Positions 36,287 to 46,191 of a stretch of 64,000 nucleotides of DNA are shown here, piece after piece. The notes beneath the pieces were generated by a model. The model made no database searches, was not told where the DNA came from, and saw only the letters and a program-made list of their open reading frames with translations. Location: NCBI GenBank assembly GCA_016124615.1, contig WGNF01000004.1, positions 248,001 through 312,000 of the forward strand. Direction: 5' to 3'. Position numbers and translations under genes: made by a program. Position 1 is the stretch's first letter, and each line of letters starts with the position of its first letter. The DNA is from Paracoccaceae bacterium. Lineage in GTDB: Bacteria; Pseudomonadota; Alphaproteobacteria; Rhodobacterales; Rhodobacteraceae.

Positions 36287-37476
36287 CCCTTCACCGCTTT
36301 GACGATCTTCTGCGCGGCGTCCGACAGGTTATCCGCGGCGATCACGTTCAGGCCCGAGTTCTTGATGATGTCCTTGCCCAGTTCGACGTTGGTGCCTTCC
36401 AGCCGCACCACCAGCGGCACCTTCAGGCCGACCTCTTTCACCGCGGCGATGACGCCTTCGGCGATGATATCGCAGCGCATGATGCCGCCGAAGATGTTGA
36501 CCAGGATGCCCTTCACGTTCGGGTCGGAGGTGATGATCTTGAACGCCTCCGTCACCTTCTCGCGGGTGGCGCCGCCGCCGACGTCAAGGAAGTTCGCCGG
36601 TTCGGCGCCGTAAAGCTTGATGATGTCCATCGTGGCCATCGCGAGGCCCGCGCCGTTCACCATGCAGCCGATCTCGCCTTCCAGCGCGATGTAGTTCAGG
36701 TCGAACTTGCTGGCGGCCAGTTCCTTCGGGTCTTCCTCGGTCTCATCGCGCAGCGCGGCGATGTCGGCGTGGCGGAACATTGCGTTGCCGTCGAAGCCCA
36801 TCTTGGCGTCAAGGCACTTGAGGTCGCCCGCCGGGGTGAGGATCAGCGGGTTGATCTCCAGCATCTCGGCGTCTTTTTCGACAAAGCAGGTGTAGAGGCG
36901 CTGCACGAGGTCGACGCATTTGGCGACCTGCTTGCCCGACAGGCCCAGCGCGAAGGCAACGCGGCGGCCGTGGAAGCCCTGGTAGCCGGTGACCGGGTCG
37001 ATCGAGAACGAGAGGATCTTCTCGGGCGTGTGGGCCGCGACTTCTTCGATATCCATCCCGCCCTCGGTCGAGACGACGATCGAGATGCGGCTCGTCTGAC
37101 GGTCGATCAGCAGCGCCAGATAGAATTCCTTGGCGATGTCGGAACCGTCTTCGATGTAGATGCGGTTGACCTGCTTGCCGTGCGGCCCGGTCTGATGCGT
37201 GATCAGCGTGCGGCCCAGCATCTGGTGCGCCATCGCGGCGGCTTCCTCGACCGACTTCGCGAGACGAACGCCACCCTTTTCGCCAGCCTCGGCCTCTTTG
37301 AAATGGCCCTTGCCGCGGCCGCCGGCATGAATTTGTGCCTTCACCACCCAGAGCGGGCCATCAAGCGCGGAAGCCGCCGTCTTCGCCTCGTCGGCGCGCA
37401 GAACAACGCGGCCGTCCGACACCGGGGCGCCGTAGCTGCGCAGAAGCGCCTTCGCCTGGTATTCGTGGATGTTCAT
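36283..37476 (-). CDS. sucC: Succinyl-CoA synthetase beta subunit
   Basis: The 397-residue ATP-grasp subunit. [19 protein letters not shown] at 1-19, [20 protein letters not shown] near 46, and the C-terminal [19 protein letters not shown] and [17 protein letters not shown] are typical. It is the first gene of sucC-orphan-sucD-sucA-sucB. A paired TGTGATCACA operator lies about 110-140 bp upstream, past the 3' end of mdh. The start is ATG 37476. Confidence 0.96.
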   Translation of the reverse strand: MNIHEYQAKALLRSYGAPVSDGRVVLRADEAKTAASALDGPLWVVKAQIHAGGRGKGHFKEAEAGEKGGVRLAKSVEEAAAMAHQMLGRTLITHQTGPHGKQVNRIYIEDGSDIAKEFYLALLIDRQTSRISIVVSTEGGMDIEEVAAHTPEKILSFSIDPVTGYQGFHGRRVAFALGLSGKQVAKCVDLVQRLYTCFVEKDAEMLEINPLILTPAGDLKCLDAKMGFDGNAMFRHADIAALRDETEEDPKELAASKFDLNYIALEGEIGCMVNGAGLAMATMDIIKLYGAEPANFLDVGGGATREKVTEAFKIITSDPNVKGILVNIFGGIMRCDIIAEGVIAAVKEVGLKVPLVVRLEGTNVELGKDIIKNSGLNVIAADNLSDAAQKIVKAVKG

Positions 37477-37584
37477 GAAGCTGTCCCGTAGCTGAGGAAT
37501 TTCCGCAGGCTAATGGCACAAGTTTAAGGCGCAACAAACGCAATTCAACGTAGGGGCGGGGTTTGCGCCGAAAATTCCGACTTT

Positions 37585-37615
37585 TGTGATCACGCGCCGA
37601 AAAAGTGTGATCACA
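37585..37615 (-). promoter_or_regulatory. Tandem palindromic operator upstream of sucC
   Basis: Read toward sucC (minus strand), TGTGATCACAC, then 10 bp, then CGTGATCACAAAAG. The two palindromes (37606-37615 and 37585-37594) are 21 bp apart, as at 2066-2096. Relative to the gene, the outer copy is perfect and followed by C, and the inner copy is followed by an A-run, exactly as at sdhC. The inner copy differs from TGTGATCACA at one base (C for the first T). The site overlaps the end of the mdh terminator T-run. Confidence 0.7.
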
Positions 37616-37642
37616 AAAACAAAGCGCCCCGCGAGGGGCGCT
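37612..37642 (-). terminator. Intrinsic terminator of mdh
   Basis: On the minus strand AGCGCCCC / GGGGCGCT with a 4-base loop (37623-37642) is followed by TTGTTTTTGTG. It lies about 80 bp after the mdh stop and borders the sucC operator. Confidence 0.8.
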
Positions 37643-37679
37643 GATTCGGCGGCATCAGCCGCCCGGATTCGGCTGAATT

Positions 37680-37713
37680 GCAGCACGCGGGCGCCAGTGG
37701 CCCCGCGTGCTGC
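37680..37713 (-). terminator. Stem-loop directly after mdh
   Basis: GCAGCACGCGGG and CCCGCGTGCTGC form a 12-bp stem with a 10-base loop, starting 8 bp after the mdh stop. No T-run follows; it probably protects the mdh mRNA end, with 37623-37642 as the terminator proper. Confidence 0.6.
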
Positions 37714-37721
37714 GGATTGGG

Positions 37722-38801
<1,080 letters not shown>

Positions 38802-38843
38802 CTAAATCCCCGGCAACCCCTTGGGATTGCGAAGGCGCGCGGC

Positions 38844-39596
38844 ATGAACTTCGATCTGGTCTTCTTTGCCGTCGCAATCCCTGCCGTGCTGTTCGCAGGC
38901 GTCGCCAAGGGTGGTTTCGCAGGCGGCGGCGCCTTTGCCGCGACCCCGATTCTGGCGCTGTTCGTCTCGCCCGGCCATGCGGTGGGGTTGATGCTGCCGC
39001 TTTTGATGATGATGGACGTGGCCACGCTGCGCCCCTACTGGGGCAAGTGGGACCGTACCGCGGCGCGGCTTTTGCTGATCGGCGCGCTGCCGGGGCTGGC
39101 ACTTGGCGCCGCGATCTATCGCTTCACCAACCCGGCGGTGTTCAAGCTGCTGATCGGCGCAATCGCGATCGGCTTCGTCGGCTTTCAGGTGGCGCGCACG
39201 CGGGGCTGGCTGGTGCTGCAAGGCCATCGCGTCGGGCCGCGCGCCGGGCTGCTGGCGGGGTTCGGCACCGGCTTCACCAGCTTCGTCGCCAACGCGGGCA
39301 GCCCGCCCGCCGCCGTCTATCTGCTGCTGAAGGGCGTCACCAAGACCGAGTTCCAGGCGACCAACGTGATCGTGTTCTGGGTGGTGAACCTGTTGAAATT
39401 CATCCCCTTCCTCGGCCTCGGGCTGGCCACGCGGCAAACGATCCTTGCCGATGTGATGCTGGCCCCCGTCGCTTTCCTCGGCGCATGGCTGGGGATCAAG
39501 GCACACCATGCGGTGCCCGAAAAGCTGTTCTTCGGCCTCACCTATGTGCTGCTGGTGGTGACCGGTGGCAAGCTGATCTGGGACGCACTGGCCTGA
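38844..39596 (+). CDS. TauE/SafE-family permease (putative sulfite/organosulfur exporter)
   Basis: A 250-residue integral membrane protein with about eight helices. Two family repeats are visible: FAGVAKGGFAGGGAFAATPIL near 16-36 and LAGFGTGFTSFVANAGSPPAAVYLL near 135-160. TauE/SafE proteins export sulfite, sulfoacetate or related anions, but many have no known substrate. It stands alone, divergent from mdh; no sulfonate genes adjoin. The start ATG 38844 lies after GAAGGCGCGCGGC. Confidence 0.85.
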   Translation: MNFDLVFFAVAIPAVLFAGVAKGGFAGGGAFAATPILALFVSPGHAVGLMLPLLMMMDVATLRPYWGKWDRTAARLLLIGALPGLALGAAIYRFTNPAVFKLLIGAIAIGFVGFQVARTRGWLVLQGHRVGPRAGLLAGFGTGFTSFVANAGSPPAAVYLLLKGVTKTEFQATNVIVFWVVNLLKFIPFLGLGLATRQTILADVMLAPVAFLGAWLGIKAHHAVPEKLFFGLTYVLLVVTGGKLIWDALA

Positions 39597-39614
39597 CCGG
39601 CGCCCCTCATTCTT

Positions 39615-39657
39615 CTTGGTAAAAATACTCTCGGGGGTGAGGGGGCCGACGGCCCCC
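39615..39657. repeat. Intergenic repeat/terminator, copy D (inverted)
   Basis: CTTCTTGGTAAAAATACTCTC is the reverse complement of the GAGTATTTTTACCAAGAAG core seen in the other repeats. It is followed by GGGGGCC-GAC-GGCCCCC (39641-39657). It lies between the convergent TauE and aldose epimerase genes, consistent with a bidirectional terminator. Confidence 0.75.
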
Positions 39658-39672
39658 ACGCGGCCACCGCTC

Positions 39673-40665
39673 TCACACCCGGTCGAAGCTGAAACGCGTC
39701 ACCTGCCGGTAAACCTGCCCCGGCGCCAGCGTGATCGGCGGAAAGCCGGGATGCGCGGCGGCGTCTGGCCAGCGTTGCGGCTCCAGCGCCAGCCCGGCGC
39801 AGCGGCCATAGGGCTGCCCCGCATGGCCCGGGAAGGGCGCCGTGTTCAGCCCGCGCCCGTCATAGACCTGCAAGCCGGGTTCGGTCGTCTCCAGCGTCAT
39901 CCGCACCCCGCTTTCCCCAGTCAGATCCGCCGCAAAGGCCAGCGGGCGAACCGCGTCCGACAGGCAGAAATTGTGGTCGAATCCTTCGGTCAGGTCGAGG
40001 CTGCGCCCGTCCCGCAGGTCGAAGACTCCGGCAACCGCCCGCGCCTCGCCCGTCGGCAGCAGCGCGGCATCGACCGGCAGGTAACGATCCGCCGCGACCC
40101 GCAGGCGCTGGCCGCGGATGTCGGCACGGCCGTCCATCGTCCAGTAGCCATGGCTGGCCAGGTTCATCAGCGTGGGTGCGTCCGTCGCGGCGCTGAGCGT
40201 CAGCGTCAACGACGAGCCCGCCAGCGCATAGACCGCCGTGATTTCGCGAACGCCGGGAAGCCCGCCAAGGCCATCGGCCAGCGTCAGGCGCAGCGTGACC
40301 TCCGACGCGGTCGCGTCGATCACCGACCAGACCCGTGCGTGGGTGCCGGTCGCGCCGGAATGCAGCAGGTTCGGCCCTTCATTCGCCGCAAAGCGATAGT
40401 CCCGCCCGGCGATTGTCGCCGCCGCCCCACCAATACGGTTGGCGACCGGGCCGACGATGGCTCCGCAATAGGCCATCGGCCCGGCATAAGCCGCCAGAAG
40501 GTCAGACCCCAGTGTCAGGCTGTAGGGCGCCCCGGCCAGCCGCAGGTCTTGCAGGATCGCGCCGAGCGTCAGCACGACGGCGGTGAGTTCTCCGGCCTGA
40601 AGCCGGATCGCATCAACGGACTCGCCGGTGAGGGTGGTGCCAAAGGGTCGGATGACAGCGGCCAT
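39673..40665 (-). CDS. galM: Aldose 1-epimerase (mutarotase)
   Basis: The 330-residue GalM-family protein interconverts alpha and beta anomers of aldoses. VGPVANRIGGAAATIAGRDY near 89-108, NLLHSGATGTHARVW with a catalytic His, NLASHGYWTMDG, and GFDHNFCLSD are seen, with the general-base Glu likely in LALEPQRWPD. The ATG 40665 was chosen for the canonical short N terminus. It is a stand-alone gene; no galactose cluster is adjacent. Confidence 0.9.
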   Translation of the reverse strand: MAAVIRPFGTTLTGESVDAIRLQAGELTAVVLTLGAILQDLRLAGAPYSLTLGSDLLAAYAGPMAYCGAIVGPVANRIGGAAATIAGRDYRFAANEGPNLLHSGATGTHARVWSVIDATASEVTLRLTLADGLGGLPGVREITAVYALAGSSLTLTLSAATDAPTLMNLASHGYWTMDGRADIRGQRLRVAADRYLPVDAALLPTGEARAVAGVFDLRDGRSLDLTEGFDHNFCLSDAVRPLAFAADLTGESGVRMTLETTEPGLQVYDGRGLNTAPFPGHAGQPYGRCAGLALEPQRWPDAAAHPGFPPITLAPGQVYRQVTRFSFDRV

Positions 40666-40756
40666 GACGTGCTCCGATGCGCCCCGGTCGGGCGAATTGC
40701 GTTCGCCCGACCGTAGTCGGCGCACCGGCAGAGGTGAAGGGCCTGTGCCGAGACCG

Positions 40757-41626
40757 TCAGCCCTTCACGCAATCGGCGACCGTGCGGGCAAGCGCGCGCA
40801 GCATGGTGTCGTAAAGCTGCGGGCTGGGCGCGTCGGCCGGGTCGGTCCCTTCGGGATCCTGCCCGGCGCCGATGCGCGCACCGGTGCCTTCGGTGACAGT
40901 CGCGATGAACTTCGGATCGCGGCCCAACTCGGGGAAGACGCAGGTGGCCTTGGCCTTGGCCAGCGTCTTGCGAATCTCGACCAGCCGCGCCGCGCTGGGG
41001 GAGGCGGCATCGCCAAGCTCGATCGTGCCGACGATGTTCAACCCGAAGTGATCGGCAAAATAGCCGAAGGCATCATGGAACTCGACGATCGGAACGCCGC
41101 GCGCGGGCGCCAGTTCGGCCGTCAGGTCGGCGTCGAGCGCCTTCAGCCGCAGCTGTGCCGCCGCCGCGTTGGCGGCGTAGGTCGCCGCACGGTCCGGATC
41201 GAGCGCCGACAGCCGGGCCGCGATCGTTACCACCCAAGCTTCAGCGTTGGTCGGGTCAAGCCAGGCATGCGGATCGGTTCCCTCGCCGTCGTCAAACTGC
41301 CGGATGTGCCCGCCGCCCTCATGCAGCAGCGGCACCGATTGCGCCTTGCCCGCCATCGCCCGGATCGCCCCGTCAAGCGACGGCATCAGTTCTGGCCCAT
41401 CCCAGAACACGATGTCGGCCTCGCTCAACGCGGTCGCCAGCGAGGGGCGCATCTGGAAATCATGCGGGTCGCCCCCGACCGGCGACAGCATCACGGGCGT
41501 GCCGAGGTCGCCCATCACCTGCATCACCAGCGACTGGATCGGCGCGAAGTCTGTCAGCACCTTCGGCACCGCGGCCACCGCAGGCGAAGACAGGGCGGCA
41601 AGGGCGGCCACAAGAAGCAAGCGCAT
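40757..41626 (-). CDS. znuA: Zinc ABC transporter substrate-binding protein
   Basis: A 289-residue periplasmic cluster A-I binding protein. A signal peptide (about 1-18, MRLLLVAALAALSSPAVA) is followed by the metal-ligand stretches GGDPHDFQMRPS, TDPHAWLDP, VEFHDAFGYFADHFGL and FPELGRDPKF. The usual long His-rich loop is reduced to a few residues (HEGGGHIRQFDDGEG). ATG 41626 has GGAGG 6 bp upstream. It is divergent from zur-znuC-znuB across two Zur-like boxes. The His-rich tail of ZnuC may compensate for the short loop. Confidence 0.92.
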   Translation of the reverse strand: MRLLLVAALAALSSPAVAAVPKVLTDFAPIQSLVMQVMGDLGTPVMLSPVGGDPHDFQMRPSLATALSEADIVFWDGPELMPSLDGAIRAMAGKAQSVPLLHEGGGHIRQFDDGEGTDPHAWLDPTNAEAWVVTIAARLSALDPDRAATYAANAAAAQLRLKALDADLTAELAPARGVPIVEFHDAFGYFADHFGLNIVGTIELGDAASPSAARLVEIRKTLAKAKATCVFPELGRDPKFIATVTEGTGARIGAGQDPEGTDPADAPSPQLYDTMLRALARTVADCVKG

Positions 41627-41664
41627 GGGAACCTCCGGCATTGCGTTTCGGCCGGAAGGTTTCT

Positions 41665-41706
41665 ATGTTACAAGATCACATTTCAAGAGATGTAATATCG
41701 CAACAT
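41665..41706. promoter_or_regulatory. Two Zur-box-like sites between znuA and zur
   Basis: ATGTTACAAGATCACAT (41665-41681) and ATGTAATATCGCAACAT (41690-41706) both show the ATGT-N9-ACAT framework of Fur/Zur-type boxes in an AT-rich gap between the divergent genes, 25 bp apart. With zinc bound, Zur would be expected to shut off both znuA and zur-znuCB. Confidence 0.65.
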
Positions 41707-41717
41707 ATGGACTGGTG

Positions 41718-42215
41718 ATGACCGCATCCCCCACACCCACCGCCGCGCTGGCTTTCGCGCATCACGATCACGCCCATTGCGTCGGCGAGGTGCTGGCGCG
41801 CGCCGAGGCCGCCAGCCTCGCCCGCGGCGCCCGGCTGACCCCGGTGCGGCGGCGCACGCTGGAGATATTGCTCGAGTCGCACCGTGCGATGGGCGCTTAT
41901 GACATGCTTGATCGATTGGCGGCCGAGGGCTTTGGCAAGCAGCCGCCGGTCGCCTATCGCGCGCTCGATTTCCTTGTGGAGCAAGGGTTTGCGCATCGCA
42001 TCAACCGGCTGAACGCCTTCACCGCCTGCATCCATCCGGGCGAGGATCATGCCGCGGCCTTCCTGATCTGCCGGGCTTGCAACGCGGTGGCCGAGGCCCC
42101 CGCCGCCCGCGTCCGCGCCGCGCTGGATGCTGCGGGGGCCGAGATCGGCTTCACCGTCGAGCGCGCCACCGTCGAGGCGCTCGGCCTTTGCCCCACCTGC
42201 CGGACCGCAGCATGA
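41718..42215 (+). CDS. zur: Zinc uptake regulator Zur (Fur family)
   Basis: The 165-residue Fur-family repressor has an HTH domain (about 35-95: LTPVRRRTLEILLESHRAMGAYDML, then AYRALDFLVEQGFAHR) and a C-terminal metal domain with His/Cys ligands (CIHPGEDHAAAFLICRACNAV, then LCPTCRTAA). The two CxxC sites fit a structural zinc. The N terminus is His-rich (FAHHDHAHC). Gene context makes zinc, not iron, the signal. Its stop overlaps znuC (ATGA). Confidence 0.93.
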   Translation: MTASPTPTAALAFAHHDHAHCVGEVLARAEAASLARGARLTPVRRRTLEILLESHRAMGAYDMLDRLAAEGFGKQPPVAYRALDFLVEQGFAHRINRLNAFTACIHPGEDHAAAFLICRACNAVAEAPAARVRAALDAAGAEIGFTVERATVEALGLCPTCRTAA

Positions 42216-43003
42216 GCCTGATCGCCGCCGAAAACCTGAGCGTCCGCTTTGGTGGTGCGACCGTGCTGGAACAGGTGAACCTGTCGATCGCGCCGGGCGA
42301 GATCGTCACGCTGGTCGGGCCGAACGGGTCCGGCAAATCGACGCTGCTGCGGGCGCTTCTGGGCATTGTCGCGCCGTCGGCGGGCCAGGTCACCCGCAAG
42401 CCGGGGCTGCGCATCGGCTATGTGCCGCAGAAGCTTTACATCGACCAGGGCCTGCCGATGCCGGTGCGCCGCTTCCTGTCGCTGCCGCACCGCCGCAAGC
42501 CCGCCGAGATGGCGGCCGCCCTTGCCCGTGTCGGCATGGCCGGGTCCGAGGCGCGGGGCATGTCGGATCTGTCGGGCGGTCAGTTCCAGCGCGTGCTGCT
42601 GGCCCGCGCGCTGCTGATGACGCCCGAGATCCTGATCCTCGACGAGGCGACGCAGGGGCTGGACCAACCCGGCGAGGCATCGTTCTACCGCCTGATCGAA
42701 GAGGTGCGGCACGATCTTGGCTGCGCCGTGCTGATGGTCAGCCACGACCTGCATGTGGTCATGGCTGCGTCGGACCGGGTGATTTGCCTCAACGGCCATG
42801 TCTGCTGCGAGGGTACGCCCCACGTCGTCTCGAACGCGCCGGAATATCGGGCGCTGTTCGGGCTCGGCACGCAGGGCGCGCTGGCGCTGTACCAGCACCG
42901 GCACGATCACGACCATTCCCACGACCTCGGGCATGGCCACGATCCCGCCCATCCGCACCACCTGCACGACGAACTTCACGGGGCGCACAACCATGCTGGA
43001 TGA
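42212..43003 (+). CDS. znuC: Zinc ABC transporter ATPase with a His-rich tail
   Basis: The 263-residue ABC ATPase has Walker A GPNGSGKST near 36-44, signature LSGGQFQRVLLARALL near 126-141, Walker B ILILDEATQGLDQP, and the switch His in MVSHDLHVVM. The last about 37 residues hold some 14 His in alternating HDH/HSH/HGH patterns, a likely zinc-binding or sensing tail. ATG 42212 overlaps zur; the end overlaps znuB by 11 bp, so translation of all three genes is coupled. Confidence 0.94.
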   Translation: MSLIAAENLSVRFGGATVLEQVNLSIAPGEIVTLVGPNGSGKSTLLRALLGIVAPSAGQVTRKPGLRIGYVPQKLYIDQGLPMPVRRFLSLPHRRKPAEMAAALARVGMAGSEARGMSDLSGGQFQRVLLARALLMTPEILILDEATQGLDQPGEASFYRLIEEVRHDLGCAVLMVSHDLHVVMAASDRVICLNGHVCCEGTPHVVSNAPEYRALFGLGTQGALALYQHRHDHDHSHDLGHGHDPAHPHHLHDELHGAHNHAG

Positions 43004-43787
43004 TTTTCTGGTGCGCGCCGCGCTGGCGGGCGTCGGCCTTGCGCTGGCGGCCGGGCCGCTGGGCTGCTTTGTCGTCTGGCGCCGGATGGCCTATTTCGGC
43101 GACGCGACCGCCCATGCCGCGATCCTTGGCGTGGCGCTGGCGCTGGCGTTTTCGGTCTCGATCTTCACCGGCACGCTGGGGGTTGCGCTGCTGATGGCGC
43201 TGACCGTCTCGACGCTGGTCGGGCGCGGCTGGGCGATCGACACCACGCTGGGGGTTCTGGCCCATTCCGCGCTGGCCTTCGGCTTGATCGCGATCAGCTT
43301 CGTCCACGGCGTCCGCGTCGATCTGGAGGCGTACCTGTTCGGCGACATCCTTGCTGTCACGCGCAGCGATCTGGTGTTCATCTGGGTCGGCGCGGCGCTG
43401 GTGCTGGGGCTGCTCTGCTGGCGCTGGTCGGCCCTGCTGACGGCAACGCTGAGCGAGGATCTGGCGCAAGCCTCCGGCGTGAACCCGGCACGCGAGCGGT
43501 TGGTGCTGACGCTCGCGCTGGCGCTCGTGGTTGCGGTGGCGATCAAGGTGGTCGGCGCGCTCTTGATCGCGGCGATGCTGATCATCCCGGCCGCCGCCGC
43601 CCGCGGCATCTCGCGCACGCCCGAGGCGATGGCGGCTGCGGCCATCGGGGTGGGCGCGCTGGCGGCACTTGGCGGGCTTTACGCGTCGCTGAGGTTCGAT
43701 ACGCCCGCCGGGCCCTCCATCGTTGCCGCCGCGAGTGCCTGCTTTGCCGTCTCGGTGCTGCTGGCCACGCTGCGGCGGCGGGGCTGA
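42993..43787 (+). CDS. znuB: Zinc ABC transporter permease
   Basis: A 264-residue ABC-3 family membrane protein with about seven to eight helices. WRRMAYFGDATAHAAILGVALA near 29-50 and DILAVTRSDLVFIWVGAALVLG near 117-138 fit ZnuB, and the coupling region VVGALLIAAMLIIPAAAAR is present. The start ATG 42993 lies inside znuC. It ends 3 bp before the stop of the convergent DUF1523 gene, with no terminator between. Confidence 0.93.
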   Translation: MLDDFLVRAALAGVGLALAAGPLGCFVVWRRMAYFGDATAHAAILGVALALAFSVSIFTGTLGVALLMALTVSTLVGRGWAIDTTLGVLAHSALAFGLIAISFVHGVRVDLEAYLFGDILAVTRSDLVFIWVGAALVLGLLCWRWSALLTATLSEDLAQASGVNPARERLVLTLALALVVAVAIKVVGALLIAAMLIIPAAAARGISRTPEAMAAAAIGVGALAALGGLYASLRFDTPAGPSIVAAASACFAVSVLLATLRRRG

Positions 43788-43790
43788 GGA

Positions 43791-44423
43791 CTACCGGCCG
43801 AACAGCCTGCGCCAGAAGCCGCGCGCGCGATCGTCGGCGCTGTCCCATGCCTCTTCCGCATCGTTCACCATCGGGTCGATGGTGCGTTCGCGGAACCGCA
43901 ACCACATCCGCCGGATGGTCAGAAGGATCAGCGCCAGAACGGTCAGGATGATCGTGTTGACCCAGGGAAACACCGTGACGTCGGGGCCGTCGATGGCCCG
44001 CAGTCGCACCGCGTTCGGGAAGATGGTCAGGAACTGGCTGCGCCAGCCGTAGCGGGTGATCATCACCCATTTGGGCTTATCGGTGGTGGAAATCAGGTTG
44101 CTCGCCTCGGTCTGCAAATCGAAGCTGTCGAGCTTGAAGTACGGCGGCCAGCCCCAGCCGGTATCCTCGTTCCGAAACACCATCGGGCGGCCGTTCGGGC
44201 GGATCGTCTGGATGAACTTGATGTCGCGCCCGGTGCCCGAGGCATTGGTGCCCGCGGTGCCAACGTCGGGCGCGGCATAGAACCACGCATTCTCGCCCAT
44301 GTCGATGCGCTGGGTGTTGGTCGCGACGATCCGCACCACCTCATGCTGCGGCAGGGTGTAATCGAAGAACAGGAACAGGACCAAGGCGACCAGCGCGTAG
44401 AACGTCCACTTTACATAACGCAT
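43791..44423 (-). CDS. DUF1523 family membrane protein
   Basis: The 210-residue protein has one N-terminal helix (about 7-22), a long middle region (HEVVRIVATNTQRIDMGENAWFY-like start, then GTGRDIKFIQTIRPNGRP, GWGWPPYFKLDSFDLQTEA) and a second helix near 150-170. This matches DUF1523, a family found widely in Rhodobacteraceae and of unknown role. The large region between the helices is probably periplasmic. It forms a pair with the upstream small membrane protein (10-bp gap). Confidence 0.85.
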   Translation of the reverse strand: MRYVKWTFYALVALVLFLFFDYTLPQHEVVRIVATNTQRIDMGENAWFYAAPDVGTAGTNASGTGRDIKFIQTIRPNGRPMVFRNEDTGWGWPPYFKLDSFDLQTEASNLISTTDKPKWVMITRYGWRSQFLTIFPNAVRLRAIDGPDVTVFPWVNTIILTVLALILLTIRRMWLRFRERTIDPMVNDAEEAWDSADDRARGFWRRLFGR

Positions 44424-44433
44424 CGCGACCCTC

Positions 44434-44709
44434 TCAGGTGAAATTCAGCACATAGACGACGACCGCGACCAGCAGGATCGGCACCACATAGACGCCCAGG
44501 ATCAGCTTGTGGCGAAAACCGTGCCGCCAGTCGCGCATTCCAGCGGCAACAAATTCGGCCTGCGCGGCGGGGTCGGACCCGGCGGCGTTCCCCTCCCACT
44601 CCCGCTGCAGCCGTTCGCGCCGGATCGAGGCGGCATAGGCCGAGACGATCAGATAGACGACGGTCAAGGCGACCAGCCCGAAAACGGCAAGCCGGAAGAG
44701 CGCGATCAT
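44434..44709 (-). CDS. Small two-helix membrane protein
   Basis: A 91-residue protein with hydrophobic segments at about 4-22 and 68-90 and a charged middle (RRERLQREWEGNAAGSD). ATG 44709 has GGAGG 6 bp upstream. It is co-oriented with and close to the DUF1523 gene, suggesting a two-gene unit. No family is recognised with confidence. Confidence 0.75.
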   Translation of the reverse strand: MIALFRLAVFGLVALTVVYLIVSAYAASIRRERLQREWEGNAAGSDPAAQAEFVAAGMRDWRHGFRHKLILGVYVVPILLVAVVVYVLNFT

Positions 44710-44880
44710 CACAGCCTCCTGAACATCCGCGATCTGCCCGAGAGATGGGCATCGTCTGTGGACCTTACTAGGCCCTTCGCCGCCCTGCGGCAACGCCCGC
44801 GGGGCGGCAGGTGCGGCTTTGGCAACCTACCGATGCAAGCCCCGTTGCGGCCCGCCCCGTCGCCGGTCTAGGCTTTGCCC

Positions 44881-46164
44881 ATGCAGCCCGATGACGCCCC
44901 CCTGTTCGCCCAGATCGACGCTCGCCGCGCGGCGCTGATCGAGTTGACGCAAAGCCTGATCCGCATCCCCACGCTGAACCCGCCGGGGCAGAACTATCGC
45001 GAGATTTGCGAGTTTCTGGCCGGGTATCTGCAAAACGCAGGCTTCACCGTGCAGCTTTTGCGCGCCACCGGTGCCATCGCCGACAGCGAATCCCACCCGC
45101 GCTGGAACCTGCTGGCCCGGCGCGAGGGCACGCGGCCGGGTGATTGCGTGCATTTCAACGGCCACCACGATGTCGTCACGGTCGGCCACGGCTGGACCAC
45201 CGATCCGTTTGGCGGCGAGGTGAAGGACGGCCGCATCTATGGCCGGGGCGCCTGCGACATGAAGGGGGGCATCGCCACCGCCATCATCGCGGCCGAGGCT
45301 TTCGTCGCAGCGCATCCCGATTTCGGCGGCGCGATCGAGGTCAGCGCCACCGCCGACGAGGAATCGGGCGGCTATGGCGGCGTCGCATGGATGGCCGAAC
45401 AGGGCTATTTTGCCCCCGACCGGGTGCAGCACGTCATTATCCCGGAACCGCTGAACAAGGACCGCATCTGCCTTGGCCATCGCGGCGTCTGGTGGGCCGA
45501 GATCGAGACCAAGGGCCGCATCGCCCACGGCTCGATGCCGTTCCTTGGCGACAGCGCCATCCGCCACATGGGCGCCGTTCTGGCCGAGATCGAGGAGGTG
45601 CTTTATCCCCTGCTCGCCGGGCGGCGCACCGCGATGCCGGTGGTGCCCGAGGGGGCGCGGTCGTCTACCCTGAACGTCAACGCCATCCACGGCGGCGAGC
45701 CGGAGCCGCCCGCAGGCTACACCGGCTTGCCCGCGCCGCTGGTCGCCGACCGTTGTCGTATCACCATCGACCGCCGTTTCCTGATCGAAGAGGAGATCGG
45801 CGCGGTGAAGGCGGAAATCGTCGCGCTAATGGACCGGGTGCAGGCCGGCCGCCCCAGCTTCCGCTACGAGATCCGCGACCTGTTCGAGGTGCAACCGGTG
45901 ATGACCGACCGCGAGGCGCCGATCGTCCGCTCGACCGCCGCCGCGATCGAACGGGTTCTGGCACGGCAGCCCGACTACGTCGTCTCGCCCGGCACCTATG
46001 ACCAGAAGCACATCGACCGTATCGGGCGGCTGAAGAACTGCATCGCCTACGGCCCGGGCATCCTCGATCTGGCGCACCAGCCCGACGAATGGATCGGCAT
46101 CGACGACATGATGGACAGCGCCCGCGTCATGGCGCTGGTTCTGGCCGAACTTCTGCTAGACTGA
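44881..46164 (+). CDS. M20-family metallopeptidase/deacylase (ArgE/DapE-like)
   Basis: The 427-residue protein shows the di-zinc M20 pattern. HFNGHHDVVTVGHGW near 93-107 and YGRGACDMKGGIATAIIA supply His and Asp ligands, DEESGGYGG carries the catalytic Glu pair, and a lid domain is followed by the C-terminal His (YDQKHIDRIG). It would cleave an N-acyl or peptide bond to release a free amino group; the substrate is unknown. ATG 44881 is preferred over TTG 44875. No ribosome site is strong. It is followed by a VOC gene after 27 bp. Confidence 0.88.
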   Translation: MQPDDAPLFAQIDARRAALIELTQSLIRIPTLNPPGQNYREICEFLAGYLQNAGFTVQLLRATGAIADSESHPRWNLLARREGTRPGDCVHFNGHHDVVTVGHGWTTDPFGGEVKDGRIYGRGACDMKGGIATAIIAAEAFVAAHPDFGGAIEVSATADEESGGYGGVAWMAEQGYFAPDRVQHVIIPEPLNKDRICLGHRGVWWAEIETKGRIAHGSMPFLGDSAIRHMGAVLAEIEEVLYPLLAGRRTAMPVVPEGARSSTLNVNAIHGGEPEPPAGYTGLPAPLVADRCRITIDRRFLIEEEIGAVKAEIVALMDRVQAGRPSFRYEIRDLFEVQPVMTDREAPIVRSTAAAIERVLARQPDYVVSPGTYDQKHIDRIGRLKNCIAYGPGILDLAHQPDEWIGIDDMMDSARVMALVLAELLLD

Positions 46165-46191
46165 GGCGGAACCGGCCCAAGGGGGACTCCC

